Shown: positions 1 to 10,760, counted from the stretch's first letter. The stretch is DNA of 64,000 bases from Leishmania donovani (GCF_000227135.1 NC_018252.1:667230-731229), one strand, 5' to 3'. Notes: generated by a model not told the origin, from the sequence alone. Numbers and translations are program-made.

Positions 1-634
1 CTGATCGCCCGCCCGCATACTCCACCTTCTTTGCCAATACCGCGTGTGTACGTGTGTGTGCGCGTACGTGTATGAATGCTAGCCTCCTTGCACCGATGAA
101 GAAAGAGGGATGAAGGATCGAGGTGGAGATGGAGCGGAGGCGTGCACAGAGAGCGGTTGATGTGCGCGCTGAGAGAGAACGTGCATGAGAGGAGAGGGGG
201 AGGGGCGAGAGGAGAGATGGGGCTGGGAGCGGCAGAGTCGCCGAAGCCGAACAACTCTTGCTTTTCGTCCGCCTTCCCTTGTCCTCACCCCCTGTCGACC
301 TTGCAGAGCGCACACTTCACAGTGGCAAACACATATACCTATGTGGCGTGCTGGGAGAGTTTCGGGGATGTGCGCCACCCTGCTCTTCAGCGGGAGCGTC
401 TCACTACAGCGTGCATCACCAGCTCCTTTCCTTCTTCTGTCACACATGCCAAAGGAGAACAGAGGGCGAGGGCTGAGAGGCTGCAGGCCTGAGGCTTTTC
501 TTCACGCGTTCGTCCTGCGCGCCGATTGGATGGCGCTCGTCGGAACACAATGCAGTGCCTCGCTCGTGAACACAACCGCGCATACAAATACGCTTAAAAT
601 GCTTTTCTCGCGGCCACGCCCACACGCGGACACA

Positions 635-665
<31 letters not shown>

Positions 666-701
666 CAGAAAGAGCGCCAGTGCTGTCGATTAAGTCGACC
701 G
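1..701. other. Intergenic / 3' flank of LSm8
   Basis: No convincing gene is seen. The stretch lies downstream of the LSm8 stop codon and probably holds its 3' UTR and the next intergenic spacer. It carries GT/CA-rich sequence at about 45-66 and a CA microsatellite at 631-665. Open frames here are short and of low complexity. Confidence 0.6.
631..665. repeat. CA dinucleotide microsatellite
   Basis: About 17 CA units with one TA interruption lie just downstream of the LSm8 stop. This class of repeat recurs in nearly every spacer of the window. Confidence 0.9.
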
Positions 702-1097
702 TCACGACGACCTCGCTACAGCAGTAGCAGGCGGCATATCCCGTCCTCGCCAATCCTTCACGTTTGTGCCAGCCTCCTCGTACACGTCGATGGCAGCAAT
801 GGAAACGACGTCGGCACCGCGCAGCATCATCACGCCTAGTTGTACCTCTTCCAGGGGCGGCAGAGCGCCGCTTGCAGTGCCACCGCTGCTGACAGCCGTG
901 GAGACACCTTCATCGACAACGCCACCGTTGTCCTCTTCGGCCGCGCCATCGTCGAAATCGTACGGCGCGCCAGTGCGCTCGACGCAGGATGTGAGTACGA
1001 TGTTCAGCAGCTGATCGGCTGCGTGGAGTACGCCGACGAGATTACGACCATCTACCGTCACCACGGAGACACGCTTGCGCAGGTACTGGGAGAGCAT
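702..1097 (-). CDS. LSM8: U6 snRNA-associated Sm-like protein LSm8
   Basis: This 131-residue protein has an Sm fold. The Sm1 part (residues about 6-38) contains RVSVVTVDGRNLVGVL, and the Sm2 part (about 87-102) contains LGVMMLRGADVVSI, the L-R-G-x-[DN]-V pattern typical of LSm8. Family knowledge: LSm8 defines the nuclear LSm2-8 ring that binds the 3' oligo(U) tail of U6 snRNA and is needed for splicing, here mainly trans-splicing. An acidic, Ser/Gly-rich insert of about 40 residues (41-83) separates Sm1 and Sm2 and makes the protein longer than usual LSm8 (about 95-100). I chose the ATG at 1097 because the frame upstream has no earlier ATG and Sm1 follows directly. I recall T. brucei LSm8 lying beside PDH E1-beta, as here. 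Another LSm paralogue is possible but less likely. Confidence 0.85.
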   Translation of the reverse strand: MLSQYLRKRVSVVTVDGRNLVGVLHAADQLLNIVLTSCVERTGAPYDFDDGAAEEDNGGVVDEGVSTAVSSGGTASGALPPLEEVQLGVMMLRGADVVSIAAIDVYEEAGTNVKDWRGRDMPPATAVARSS

Positions 1098-1479
1098 GTG
1101 CCGCGCGTAACGTCGGATACGCGGGTGGATCTTCAGCACACCACAGACGCACGCACACACAGAAGGGAGAGCCCCTGGCTGGGGCCGTTCTTTTTTCGAT
1201 ATTATAGCACTCGATGACGTGCGTGTGTGTGTCGGTCAGCCTCCCCGGGGTGAGCCCCAATCCAAATCACAACAGCGGCAACACAGTGCACACTCAATCC
1301 GTTGGAATGATCACATGAAAGAGAGAGAGAGAGACAGAGGGGGAGCGGAGAGACGCAGTGGAGAGAGACATGCGCACACAAACACATACACACAGCCTCG
1401 TTGTATGCTGCCGGGGCAAAGCACGGGTGTAGACGCGGCGGCATGTGCGTCCTCTGCCTTCACGAGCACCCCCCCCCCC

Positions 1480-1663
1480 AAAAAAAAAAAAACAAGCCGC
1501 ATAAGACGTGCGCAAGAGGGANNNNNNNNNNNNNNNNNNNNNNNNNNNNNNNNNNNNNNNNNNNNNNNNNNNNNNNNNNNNNNNNNNNNNNNNNNNNNNN
1601 NNNNNNNNNNNNNNNNNNNNAAAAAAAAAAAAAACAAGCCGCATAAGACGTGCGCAAGAGGGA
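1480..1663. other. Assembly gap with duplicated flanks (unmerged contig overlap)
   Basis: Ns fill 1522-1620 (99 bases, probably a nominal size). The A-run and following unique sequence ending at 1521 (from 1480) are repeated directly after the gap at 1621-1663, differing only in A-run length (13 versus 14). This looks like the same locus present on both contig ends. Confidence 0.8.
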
Positions 1664-2424
1664 GGGGGCGTGAAGGTAGAGGAAGGGGGGGGGGCTATGA
1701 GAGGTGGTGCTGGTGCGTATGTGCGAAGCGTGTCCGTAACCCCAACACGAACTAGAACGCTTTGGGCCACACGGTGATGCGTCGGCGACCACTCGGACGA
1801 CATCAGCGCGACGAATGCGGGGCAGGAAGAGGGAAGGCAAACGGGAATGTGTGTGTATATGTGTGCGAGTGGTCTTTCTCGGCTGCCGCACCGCTGCCGC
1901 CTCTCACTCTCCACCCCCATTCGCTTCCAGGTCTCCTCGACGCCAAACATGCAGACCCGCGCACACTCAAACGTGTCGTTCTCTGTCGTCTCAATGTGCC
2001 TCTCTGCATCTTCGTCTACGCCTCTCTCTGCACCATCCCTCGCCCCCCACTGCACCAGCCAGACTCCCGAACAGCTGCACTCGGCTTGAAGGAGGGCACA
2101 GATTTGGGGTGCCGGCCCAAGCGTGTGCACGCCGTGTATCTGTTTCTCGGTCTCTCTGTGTCTGTGTGTAAACACAGATGGGAAAGAAGAGAAAACAGAA
2201 GGAACACGGCGGCAGCGGGTGCATCTCGCCCAAGTCGCTACTGTGTTCACCATCTACCGGGCGCGTATGTGTGTCGCATCGCTTAATGAGTTCTGGTGTC
2301 TTTGATCGTTAAGTATACCGTTGAATTCTTCGCTTTTCCCGTCTTGGAAGGTACATGTGGGTGCGCGCGTGTGTGCGGAGCATCTGCATGTGTTGCATGC
2401 GTGCGCATGGAACTCGAGCACCTA

Positions 2425-2599
2425 CATACACACACACACACACACACACACCACACGCACGCACACACGCGCACATGGAGAGGGAGAGAGAGAGAGACCC
2501 GCTTTTCTTCTTAGGTCAAAACCAAAGGAAACCACGCCAGCAGCGTCTGACGAGCGACTGCGTCGCTCTTATCGTCTACGCTAAGGGTGCGAGGTAGAG

Positions 2600-2627
<28 letters not shown>
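2425..2627. repeat. CA tract (2425-2475) and GT tract (2601-2627)
   Basis: Two dinucleotide tracts of opposite strand orientation lie about 130 bases apart in the LSm8/PDH spacer. They could fold together in RNA as a long CA:GU stem, but no role is shown. Confidence 0.85.
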
Positions 2628-2630
<3 letters not shown>

Positions 2631-3944
2631 CTTGTGGGAGGGGAGGGGGTGACGTGGGGGTTGCGGGAACAGAGGACAATGCTCGCTCTCTCCAGAGTTG
2701 CGTTCTGGTGTCTTGCAAAGGAGATGCTCACGTTAAATTTTTTTTTCTGCTGGACGTTGCGGTTCTCCGTTTTCTGGCTTCCGTTCAGGTGGATATTCAG
2801 CTACAAAAGAAACGTACAGGCGCAACGCGCACACAACACATCGCCGTCATCATCGGTGGCGCATCCCATTCCCACATTGGAGCCGGAGGGAGAGCAAGAG
2901 GGGCACGGGGAGAGGGGGGGGCAAGGCGAAGATAAGCCCGATATTCGCCTGATGTTTTTTTTTTTCTCGTATATCGAACAACTTTTGTGCTGGGGATATT
3001 GTTGCCCTTTCGTCATTCTCTCGCTCTCTAGCTGCTGCGCTCTGCCTCACTCGTCAGCTACACGCACGCACGCTTGACGGGGGGGGGGGAAGCGAGCACA
3101 GGAGAGAGAGGCGAATGGGGAGCGACCGAAGGCAAGGGCTTTTGAGTTTTTTTTTTTGTGTGTGGGATGTGTGCGCATGTGCGGTTTACATGTGCCACTC
3201 TTCAACGAAGGGTAGAGGAGAGAGCGGCGGGGCGGGGCGTGTGGTGTGTGTGGAAGGGCGAGAGGAGGACTACAGCACCACAGTGCGGCACATACACTAC
3301 GCCTTCTCTGTACTTCCAACGCGCCACACCCACCTCGCTCTCTCCTTCCCTCTTTTGCACGCGCACTATGTGCAAAGGCATCCCAAAGCCAGGCAAGAGA
3401 ACATATAAGGAGAGCGAGAGGAGTCGCACTGAGGCAAACATGAAGAGCCGATAAAGACGCAGACGAACAAGCGGGGGAAGGGGAGGGAAAGAGAGACGGA
3501 AGGATACGCACGCACGCACACACACACACACACACATAAACCTACGCATACAACCAACACACATACACACAACTATATATATATATTAGCACACAGACGG
3601 GAAGGGGGACGCTTACTGGCAGACGGGAGCGGCAACAACAGGATACAACGTGGTGTGCAGAGAGGTCCCTCTCAGCGCAGACAAATAAAATCAACTGCGT
3701 ACCCATGGATAGAGGTGTGGTTGACCACCCATGTGCGGGTGTAGGCGGGTGTGAGGCAAAGCATGGGGAGCACACGCCAGTGCGTGCACAGCGCCTTACC
3801 CCTCTCTATCTTCTGCTGTCCCCCCCCCCTGTGCTCTATGCAGGCGGCTATGTCATCGCTGCTTGGCTTCCTGTAGATTCCCTAGAAGACTTGTTGCCGA
3901 CTAGAGTAAGCACACTCACACACACGCACATGCACGCATACGCT

Positions 3945-4997
3945 TTAGCTGAGTACGCGCTTGGCAGCGGCCATGACGTCGGCCACCTGCGGCTGCGAGG
4001 CCATCTCGATATCCTTGCTGTACGGTGTCGGACAGTCGGCGCACGACACGCGCTCGATCGGGGCATCGAGGTAGTCGAACGTGTCGCTCTCCATGACACA
4101 GGCGCAGATCTCAGCACCAATGTTGCACACAGGGAAGGACTCATCGACTGTGACTGCACGGTGCGTCTTCTTGATGGAGCTGAGGATGGTGTGACGGTCG
4201 AGCGGGCGCAGGGAGCGAAGGTTGATCACCTCCGCCTGCACACCCTCTGCGGCGAGCTTCTCAGCCGCCTTCAAGCACAGATCCACACCGCGAGAGAAGC
4301 CGATGAGGGTAATGTCCTTGCCCTCGCGCTCAATCTTCGCCTTGCCGAACGGGATCACAAAGTTCTTGTCCGCTACCTCGTCTGTGACGGGAAAGGACTC
4401 GCTGTACAGCAGCTCGTGCTCGAGCACCACCACGGCGTTGTCGTCGCGGATGGCCGCCTTGATCATGCCGCGGGCATCCTCGCAGTTGTACGGCGCAATT
4501 ACCTTCAGGCCGGGCACGGACGCGTACCACGGGCCGAAGCACTGACTATGCTGGGCACCTACACCAGCCGACGCACCGTTGGGACCGCGAAAGACTATGG
4601 GGCACTTCATCTGGCCACCAGACATATACAGGCTCTTGCCGGCCGAGTTGACAATCTGATCAATAGCCTGCATGGCGAAGTTGAAGGTCATGAACTCGCA
4701 CACGGGGCGCAGGCCACTGAGAGCGGCGCCAACGGCCATGCCGGCGAAGCCGTGCTCTGTGATGGGCATGTCGATGATGCGGTCCTTGCCATACTTGTCC
4801 ACAAGGCCCTTGGTCACCTTGTAGGCACCCTGGTATTGACCGACCTCCTCACCAATCACGAAGACCTTCTCTTCGCGGGCGAGCTCCTCGTCGAGGGCCG
4901 AGTGGATCGCATCGCGCACCGTCATGTTGGTTGTGGCGCAGCGCGCCGCCATGGCGGCGGACGCAGAGAACAGAGCTCTGGAGGCGAAGCGGCGCAT
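3945..4997 (-). CDS. PDHB: Pyruvate dehydrogenase E1 component subunit beta, mitochondrial
   Basis: A complete 350-residue E1-beta subunit, close to the human length of about 359. The first 24 residues are rich in Arg, Ala and Ser and lack acids, as expected for a mitochondrial presequence. The mature part begins with MTVRDAI. Conserved stretches visible include GEEVGQYQGAYKVTKGL, the ITEHGFAGMAVGAA region, RGPNGASAGVGAQHSQ and the C-terminal transketolase domain (about 215-340) with LRSLRPLD. Family knowledge: with E1-alpha it forms the thiamine-diphosphate decarboxylase of the pyruvate dehydrogenase complex in the mitochondrial matrix. The start at 4997 is an ATG that gives the presequence. 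A branched-chain E1-beta is less likely because the sequence is very close to PDHB along its whole length. Confidence 0.95.
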   Translation of the reverse strand: MRRFASRALFSASAAMAARCATTNMTVRDAIHSALDEELAREEKVFVIGEEVGQYQGAYKVTKGLVDKYGKDRIIDMPITEHGFAGMAVGAALSGLRPVCEFMTFNFAMQAIDQIVNSAGKSLYMSGGQMKCPIVFRGPNGASAGVGAQHSQCFGPWYASVPGLKVIAPYNCEDARGMIKAAIRDDNAVVVLEHELLYSESFPVTDEVADKNFVIPFGKAKIEREGKDITLIGFSRGVDLCLKAAEKLAAEGVQAEVINLRSLRPLDRHTILSSIKKTHRAVTVDESFPVCNIGAEICACVMESDTFDYLDAPIERVSCADCPTPYSKDIEMASQPQVADVMAAAKRVLS

Positions 4998-6047
4998 GAC
5001 GTTCTGTGTGCGTGCGTCGTTTGGGTAAAGGAGGGAGGGGCCGAGGGCGGCTTCTGTCGGTGATTTGGCGATGATGATTATTATCGATTAGTGCTACGAA
5101 GGAGATGTATGAGAGAAAGCAACGAAGGGGGGAGGGAGTATGTGCGTGCTTGTGTGCGCTTGTGTAAACTGTGCGTGTATGTGCTTGTAATATGCGAAAT
5201 CGATGGAGAGTAAGAGAGTGTAAGTGCGCGAGACGATTTGAGCGAGCATGGCACGACGTCAGGATGGCGATCACTGATGGACATGCGCCTGGAACCGCCG
5301 AGCATGAGGGAAAGGCTGCTTGTGCGCGTTTGAGGGCGCGCCTGCGGCAAAGCTGGGCAAGGAGGGGGAGGGAAGAGTGCGAAGCGAGAGAGGGGTGCAC
5401 AAAGTCGACACATCTCTCATCACCATTCCGCTGCTGCTGGTTGCGGTCGCCCTTTCTGTACGCTCATGCTCCCCCCTCTCTCCCTCTGCTCCATCTCCCA
5501 TTCCCTAACCTCCTCCATCAGCTTCGTTAGCCCTCCCACGGCCGTGTCCTCCCGTTGTCTTTTGCATCGCCTATGTCATCCAAGCCCCACCAGCGCTTGC
5601 GCATGGGTGCGCGCGCGTGTGCAGCCCCCCTCACCCCACGCTTTCTGTGCTTCCTTTGGCAGAGGGCATATTCAAGCCACGACAGACCGAGAGGGAGCGG
5701 GGATAGATGGAGGCGAGGCGCTTGCCACACACGACAGCAGGGTCGGAGGGAGGGAAGCTGCCCGCCGTGCTGCAGAATCGCCTGCATTGGCTTCCATCTT
5801 CAGCGCCTCTCTACCTCCCGAACCGCCCGTCATCTCGCTTCGTGCTTATTCGTTCACTCAAGATGAACAACCAAACAGCTACCCAACCACCCGAGCACCG
5901 CTCACCGTTTACTCGGCGTTCCGAAGCTTCTCAAGAGACGCCTCCCGGCACACATACACCCACCCGCACATTACACACGAGAGCCGCCTTCCACAGCACC
6001 ACTTGCGTCCCCCCGCCCGTGTACAGGGCGGCTCCCTGTACTGCTGC
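4998..6047. other. Intergenic spacer
   Basis: About 1 kb between the 1570-residue gene and PDHB. There are purine-rich runs on the plus strand (for example 5030-5050 and 5105-5140), which are pyrimidine tracts on the coding strand upstream of PDHB and suit a trans-splice acceptor. No gene seen. Confidence 0.55.
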
Positions 6048-9000
6048 TCAGCGACGTGGGCGCTTGAAGTCGGCACGATACCGCTTGCTGTCCTTCGTTC
6101 GAGGCTTTTGCCACGGTTTCTCGTCACCATCGCCACCACCACGGTCGTCGCGGCTCTTCTTGCGGTCCTTCTCGTTGCGCTGCTCTCTCTCTCGACGGTC
6201 TCCGCGCTTTCTCCGGCCGCTGCTGCTACGTTCCACTGGCGCGGCGGCGGCGGACGAGGCGGTCGTGGGGCCTTCTGCCGCTCTCGCCGCGGGAGAAGAG
6301 GAGGACGATGGCCGTGGGTGAAGGGTAAAGAGACAGTGAACGTCATCGGCGACGCCGCAGTCGGTGCGTGCCGCGCTTTTCTCCACGACTGCCAGCTGCT
6401 GCGCGATGATGTCCATGACGGCACCCCTGCGCCGGGCCTTAAGCTTCTCTACGGTGCTGCGCAGCTTCTCCACCATGCTGCGCACGAGCGACAGCGGATC
6501 ACCGAGGTGCTGCAACACCAGCACGATCTTCCACTCGTCAAGAATACCGTTTCGCAGCGCAATCTTCTGTACAGCCATGATGACGTCGCCGCACATATGC
6601 TGCACCATGCGGAACGCGTCTGCCTCCGTGTCGGAAAAGCAGCGATAATATACGCGCGCTGCACTGGCTTCGATCAAGAAACTCTTCTTGTACGGCAGCA
6701 CAATATCTTGCAGGACACACCGCAGACAACACACGGAGGACAGCGCTTCGGTGCGGGTGCACTCAGCTAGAGAGTTCGCGAGCGTGAAGAAGAAGCGCTG
6801 ACACATGCGCTGCCGCTCTTGCACACTCATCGTGATGGGCAGATGCGCGTCGCTCAGAACGTGCAGGAGATGACCGAGCGTGGCGGCGCTGACAGCGCCG
6901 TCCACCGGCGAGATACGCGCACGCTGAACGAGGGCCTCGTGCATCTGATCGAGATAGTCACGCAGTGTGGCTGACTTAAGGACGGCTCCTGCAGCGTCGG
7001 CGGAGCTGGTGGTCGTGGTCGTCGTAATCGTCGCCTCCTTCGTGTCCTCGGCGGATGCGACAGTCGTGGCGTTCTCGTTTTCTGACGCTTCGCGTTGCTG
7101 TTGCAGCAACAGCAACGCGCGCAGGTCACCGCGGACTGCCTCTCGCAATTCGTGCACCGCCACGGCCATGTCTGGCGCACCCTCCCTTTTCAGCTGCTCC
7201 ACCATCGCGCGGATTCCGAGGAGCGTCTTCGTTGGCGCGTGCGACCCGCACTGAACGGAGAACTCCCGCAGGAGTCGCTTCGCGGCCGTCTGCACACGTG
7301 CAGCGGAGTCCACCTCCTCGTACGTGCAGGCCCAGAACCAGGAGAGCCAGCGGTGGCTGCTGCGCAGCTGCTGCTGCGCGGGTGGCGGATACGCAACACC
7401 GGGCGAGCTCACAGCTTCGGCGCTCTCTGTGCTGGCGACGGCGCCTTCTGATTCAGCAGCCTCCGCCACATTGCTGCCCAGCTGCACCTTGACACGATCT
7501 CGTAGAGAGAGAAGAAAAGGATGCGCTACAACGTGGGGCGACAATAACGCCACCGACGTCGGGCGCGGATAGCACAGATGCTGAATCACCGTCGCCGCCG
7601 CCTCCGCAGACAGCGACGATGACGACACGCTCATCTGTAGCGCACACCAGCGACACATACCGAAGAACACAGACGTCATCACATCAATCGCCAGGCTGCA
7701 CGTCCAGAGCAGCCCCGACGCCATCTTGGCGCTCTCGTGAGGCTCTGCAAACCGCCCGTTCGCCACCGCTGCCGCCTCCTGCAGAATGGCCAGGAATGGG
7801 GCAGAAGACGTGGAGATGGCGGCAGGCGCTGCCGTGACAAGCTCGCACAGATACCGCTGAGCAGCCCTGTGCGCGTGCCATGCCGACTCCGCCACTGGGG
7901 TGTCTTCGGCTCGCCAGAAGTACAGCCGCGGCAGCTCCCATGCATAGGCCATTGCACAGCCGGAGGGATATTTGGCTGTCAGCGCAAGACTCACGTCCAC
8001 GTCCTCCGCGGTGGCGTAGTCGAGAGCCATAGCACGCAGCGGCGGCACAAAGAAGGCGGCGAGGCCGTGGCACTGCTGCTTGACAATGTGATGGCGCAGG
8101 TACTCGATTATAGTACACCCACCCTCGCCGAGAAACGTTGCCAGCGCAGCGCGCAGGCGAGGTAGCACCGTGGATGGCAGCGTTCGGAAGACGGCTGCAA
8201 AGAACATGAGGAGCTCGCTTGTGGCCACCTCGTCACCGGTGTTGCGCATGCGTGCGACGCAGGCCTCATCCAGCGCTGCGCCGAAGAAGCTCGCGAGCGT
8301 TGCGGGGAGGGCGCGAGGTGATGCCCACATTCGCGCGACATCACCGTCCGCCGCCTCTTCTACGGCCGTGCTGTCGCCGGCGAGTTCCGGAAAGCGGTCC
8401 AGCACGTACTGCATGGCCTGATCCAGGCATGAAAAGACTCGGTAATGGCGAGGAAAGTACAGCTCGACGAGCTGCACCGCAGACAGCAGCTCATCCGTCA
8501 GAGCGTTGACACGCGTGGCGCTGGTGGTGGTGGCGGCGTCGCTGCTGGGCGACTGCGTGGAGAGGTCGGCGTCGGAGGCGTCTGGCGTGGCGCCAGGATC
8601 CCCTGCGCCGCCTTTTTCACGCACCACCGCGTCAACACGGACACCCAGCGCCACACTGCCCACTCTGAGAAGCAGCTGAAACACGCACTCCTGCATCACT
8701 GACAGCGGCTGCTGAAGTGCGGCGAAGGCAAGCGGAAGAAGACTGTGGGACCCCGTGCTGTGGGATTGGAGATCCGTTCCAGCTGCGGCGGCTTGCCCAG
8801 GCACATGCGCACCCGTTGAGGGGTAGCTGAGGCACCCCATCACACGAGAGAAACACGCCGTGGCAAATGTGCAGTCCCGCGCGTGGCGGTGGTGCACGCG
8901 CATCTGCCGACGTGCCCCACAGGTGGTGTGCGTGAAGAGAGCGTAGCCGCCGTCCTGAGTAGCGTGCGTGACGCGGTGCAGCTCACGGACGCAGCTTTTC

Positions 9001-10760
9001 CATGCCTCCAACGAAAGCGGCGTCTGCTTCTCAGCAGGCGGCGCGGAGTCGTCCGGCGGAGGCGTGAAGAAAAAGTTCGTGAGGAAGGCCGCGTACGGGG
9101 CTATCAGGAGCGTCGTCTCGCCGTAGGTGCTGAGGACGAGCGTGAAAGCCATGGCCTGCTTGCGCAGCCCCATCCAAGCCTCCTCGACCTCTGCGAGGCG
9201 GCTTGTGTCGTTGCCACTGGTGGGACCGTCAGCTCCCTGCTGCTGCTGCTTTTCTCCCTCGACATTGCCCTCTTCTTCCATACGCGGCGCCGCCGCAGCC
9301 ACGGACATGCGTGCGTGCCGCGCCATGTGCTGGCAGGCGACCCACCAGCGGCTCATCAGCCGAAGAAGTTGCTCGCATACCTTGTAGGAGGTAAGGACGA
9401 GCAGAGGGGCCACGCTGTAGTCCACCTTGATTGGCATTTCTGACTGTTGCGGCTGTGCCCGCAGCGCCGGCGGGAGCGGAACGGCAGCATAGGTGATCGT
9501 ACAGTCGTCCTCACCCACCTCCGTGACGTTGTCGTCGCTGTAGAGCTGCATGTCGATGATGGCCTTCAACACATCACCGGCGTAGCGAATGTGCGCCGCC
9601 GCCGCCGCCGCCACTGCATCCGAGCTGGCCACACCAGCAGCAGCATACTCAGACTGTACGACCGCGGCCTGCACGAAGCTTCGAAGCTGATCACTGAACT
9701 CTGAGTGCACCTTGCGCGTGAAACAGGGCAGGTATTCCTCCTGCTCTGAGGAAACAAGCTGCAGTCCTGACCCTTGCACGAAGGCACCGATGTAGCTCAC
9801 AAGGCAGAGAGCAGGTGAAGGAATCAGCGGAGCTGATGTAGACGCCAAGGCGACCTCCTCTTGCTCGGTAACATCATCATGAGCACGCTGCTGCTGTTGA
9901 TAAGAAGCGCGCAGGTACAGCGGCAACATACCAGTGAGCCAGTCGCCGATGTGAGTGCCTGTAGCAGCTACGGCGCGGCGATGCTGACCGCGGCGGGACT
10001 TTGTCGCCTCTTCTTCCACGTGTGGCGATGCCGCCGCCGCGCCAGCGGTCGCAAAACTCAGAACATGAGTGAGAAGACTGTCCAGCAGCAGTGACAGAGC
10101 GCGGGCTGCCGGCGCCACGTCTGCCGTCTTGGATCTCCCCCGGCCTTGTACGTCCGCACTGCATTCTTCCTCACCGGCTACGGCGTTGCTTGTGCCTGCA
10201 CCCGTCTCTGTGGCGCCGCGGGCGCCGTCTGTGAATCCTTGCAGGACTGCCTTGAAGAAGGCGAGGTAGATCTGCTGCTGGAGCGCACGCAGGCGGCGGG
10301 CCTGAACGGCGTCGACGTGGGCGGTTGGCATGACCTTGGCACCGCTTCTTGCCACCCCCGCCGCCGATGCCGGCGTCGTATCATCGGCGGCCTGCTCTGC
10401 CTGCTCGGCGGCGCGCTCCTCCCAGGCCCGGGCCATGCACTTCCGGAGCTGCGTGAGAAGGGGCAGGAGGACGCCATCCCACTTCATTTGTTGGTAGAGG
10501 CCGCAGGTGCCAACGTCCCTGTTGTGCTGGGACACGCTGTCGGCACTGCCCTTCCTCGCGGGGTGCACTTCCCCAATCAGGGCCAGGAGGTCATTCTTGT
10601 AGGCGAGAACGTGGTTTGCTGTCTGCTTGGCGATGACGGAGAGGCAGCTGGCGGCGGCGTCGTCGGCCGTGGCGTCGAGAGGCTCTGCCTCTTCAACAAT
10701 GCTGCGGTGTGACCACCACCACGGCGCCAGATCGCTCGAGGACGCTTGCCCTGCTTCCAT
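6048..10760 (-). CDS. Large conserved-type protein of unknown function, 1570 residues, basic tail
   Basis: I do not recognise this protein. From the ATG at 10760 (MEAGQASSSDLAPWWW) it has 1570 residues. The frame is open about 95 codons further upstream, but that part is low-complexity and outside the expected coding start. Most of the chain looks helical, with Leu-rich stretches and several Ala/Ser/Thr/Gln-rich insertions that probably loop out of a helical-repeat scaffold. The last 60 residues are strongly basic (RRKRGDRREREQRN, then KDSKRYRADFKRPRR), which suggests nuclear or RNA/chromatin contact. No transmembrane segment or signal peptide is seen. Length and basic tail recall large nuclear scaffolds such as THO2, but I see no motif that proves this. 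It is the longest gene in the window and is intact. Confidence 0.85.
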   Translation of the reverse strand: MEAGQASSSDLAPWWWSHRSIVEEAEPLDATADDAAASCLSVIAKQTANHVLAYKNDLLALIGEVHPARKGSADSVSQHNRDVGTCGLYQQMKWDGVLLPLLTQLRKCMARAWEERAAEQAEQAADDTTPASAAGVARSGAKVMPTAHVDAVQARRLRALQQQIYLAFFKAVLQGFTDGARGATETGAGTSNAVAGEEECSADVQGRGRSKTADVAPAARALSLLLDSLLTHVLSFATAGAAAASPHVEEEATKSRRGQHRRAVAATGTHIGDWLTGMLPLYLRASYQQQQRAHDDVTEQEEVALASTSAPLIPSPALCLVSYIGAFVQGSGLQLVSSEQEEYLPCFTRKVHSEFSDQLRSFVQAAVVQSEYAAAGVASSDAVAAAAAAHIRYAGDVLKAIIDMQLYSDDNVTEVGEDDCTITYAAVPLPPALRAQPQQSEMPIKVDYSVAPLLVLTSYKVCEQLLRLMSRWWVACQHMARHARMSVAAAAPRMEEEGNVEGEKQQQQGADGPTSGNDTSRLAEVEEAWMGLRKQAMAFTLVLSTYGETTLLIAPYAAFLTNFFFTPPPDDSAPPAEKQTPLSLEAWKSCVRELHRVTHATQDGGYALFTHTTCGARRQMRVHHRHARDCTFATACFSRVMGCLSYPSTGAHVPGQAAAAGTDLQSHSTGSHSLLPLAFAALQQPLSVMQECVFQLLLRVGSVALGVRVDAVVREKGGAGDPGATPDASDADLSTQSPSSDAATTTSATRVNALTDELLSAVQLVELYFPRHYRVFSCLDQAMQYVLDRFPELAGDSTAVEEAADGDVARMWASPRALPATLASFFGAALDEACVARMRNTGDEVATSELLMFFAAVFRTLPSTVLPRLRAALATFLGEGGCTIIEYLRHHIVKQQCHGLAAFFVPPLRAMALDYATAEDVDVSLALTAKYPSGCAMAYAWELPRLYFWRAEDTPVAESAWHAHRAAQRYLCELVTAAPAAISTSSAPFLAILQEAAAVANGRFAEPHESAKMASGLLWTCSLAIDVMTSVFFGMCRWCALQMSVSSSSLSAEAAATVIQHLCYPRPTSVALLSPHVVAHPFLLSLRDRVKVQLGSNVAEAAESEGAVASTESAEAVSSPGVAYPPPAQQQLRSSHRWLSWFWACTYEEVDSAARVQTAAKRLLREFSVQCGSHAPTKTLLGIRAMVEQLKREGAPDMAVAVHELREAVRGDLRALLLLQQQREASENENATTVASAEDTKEATITTTTTTSSADAAGAVLKSATLRDYLDQMHEALVQRARISPVDGAVSAATLGHLLHVLSDAHLPITMSVQERQRMCQRFFFTLANSLAECTRTEALSSVCCLRCVLQDIVLPYKKSFLIEASAARVYYRCFSDTEADAFRMVQHMCGDVIMAVQKIALRNGILDEWKIVLVLQHLGDPLSLVRSMVEKLRSTVEKLKARRRGAVMDIIAQQLAVVEKSAARTDCGVADDVHCLFTLHPRPSSSSSPAARAAEGPTTASSAAAAPVERSSSGRRKRGDRREREQRNEKDRKKSRDDRGGGDGDEKPWQKPRTKDSKRYRADFKRPRR

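Larger units (their letters stand above)
1098..3944. other. Long intergenic spacer with microsatellites and a gap
   Basis: This 2.8 kb stretch between PDH E1-beta and LSm8 shows no credible gene. It contains GA runs (about 1319-1338), an assembly gap, CA repeats at 2425-2475, GT repeats at 2601-2627, CA repeats at 3508-3536, a short TA run near 3573-3587 and homopolymer runs. It probably holds the PDH 3' UTR and the LSm8 5' UTR with trans-splice signals. Confidence 0.6.

Noticed and set aside
1294..2253. 319-codon minus-strand open frame crossing the gap at 1522-1620
   Set aside because: It is open only because Ns are permissive and because homopolymers and microsatellites lack stops. The composition is low-complexity with no domain.
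3705..5063. 452-codon plus-strand open frame
   Set aside because: It lies opposite the PDH E1-beta gene and is its antisense shadow; GC-rich codons make long antisense frames common here. No family features.
5466..6770. 434-codon plus-strand open frame
   Set aside because: Mostly antisense to the 1570-residue gene and to its 3' spacer; Ser/Arg/Ala low-complexity without a recognisable domain.
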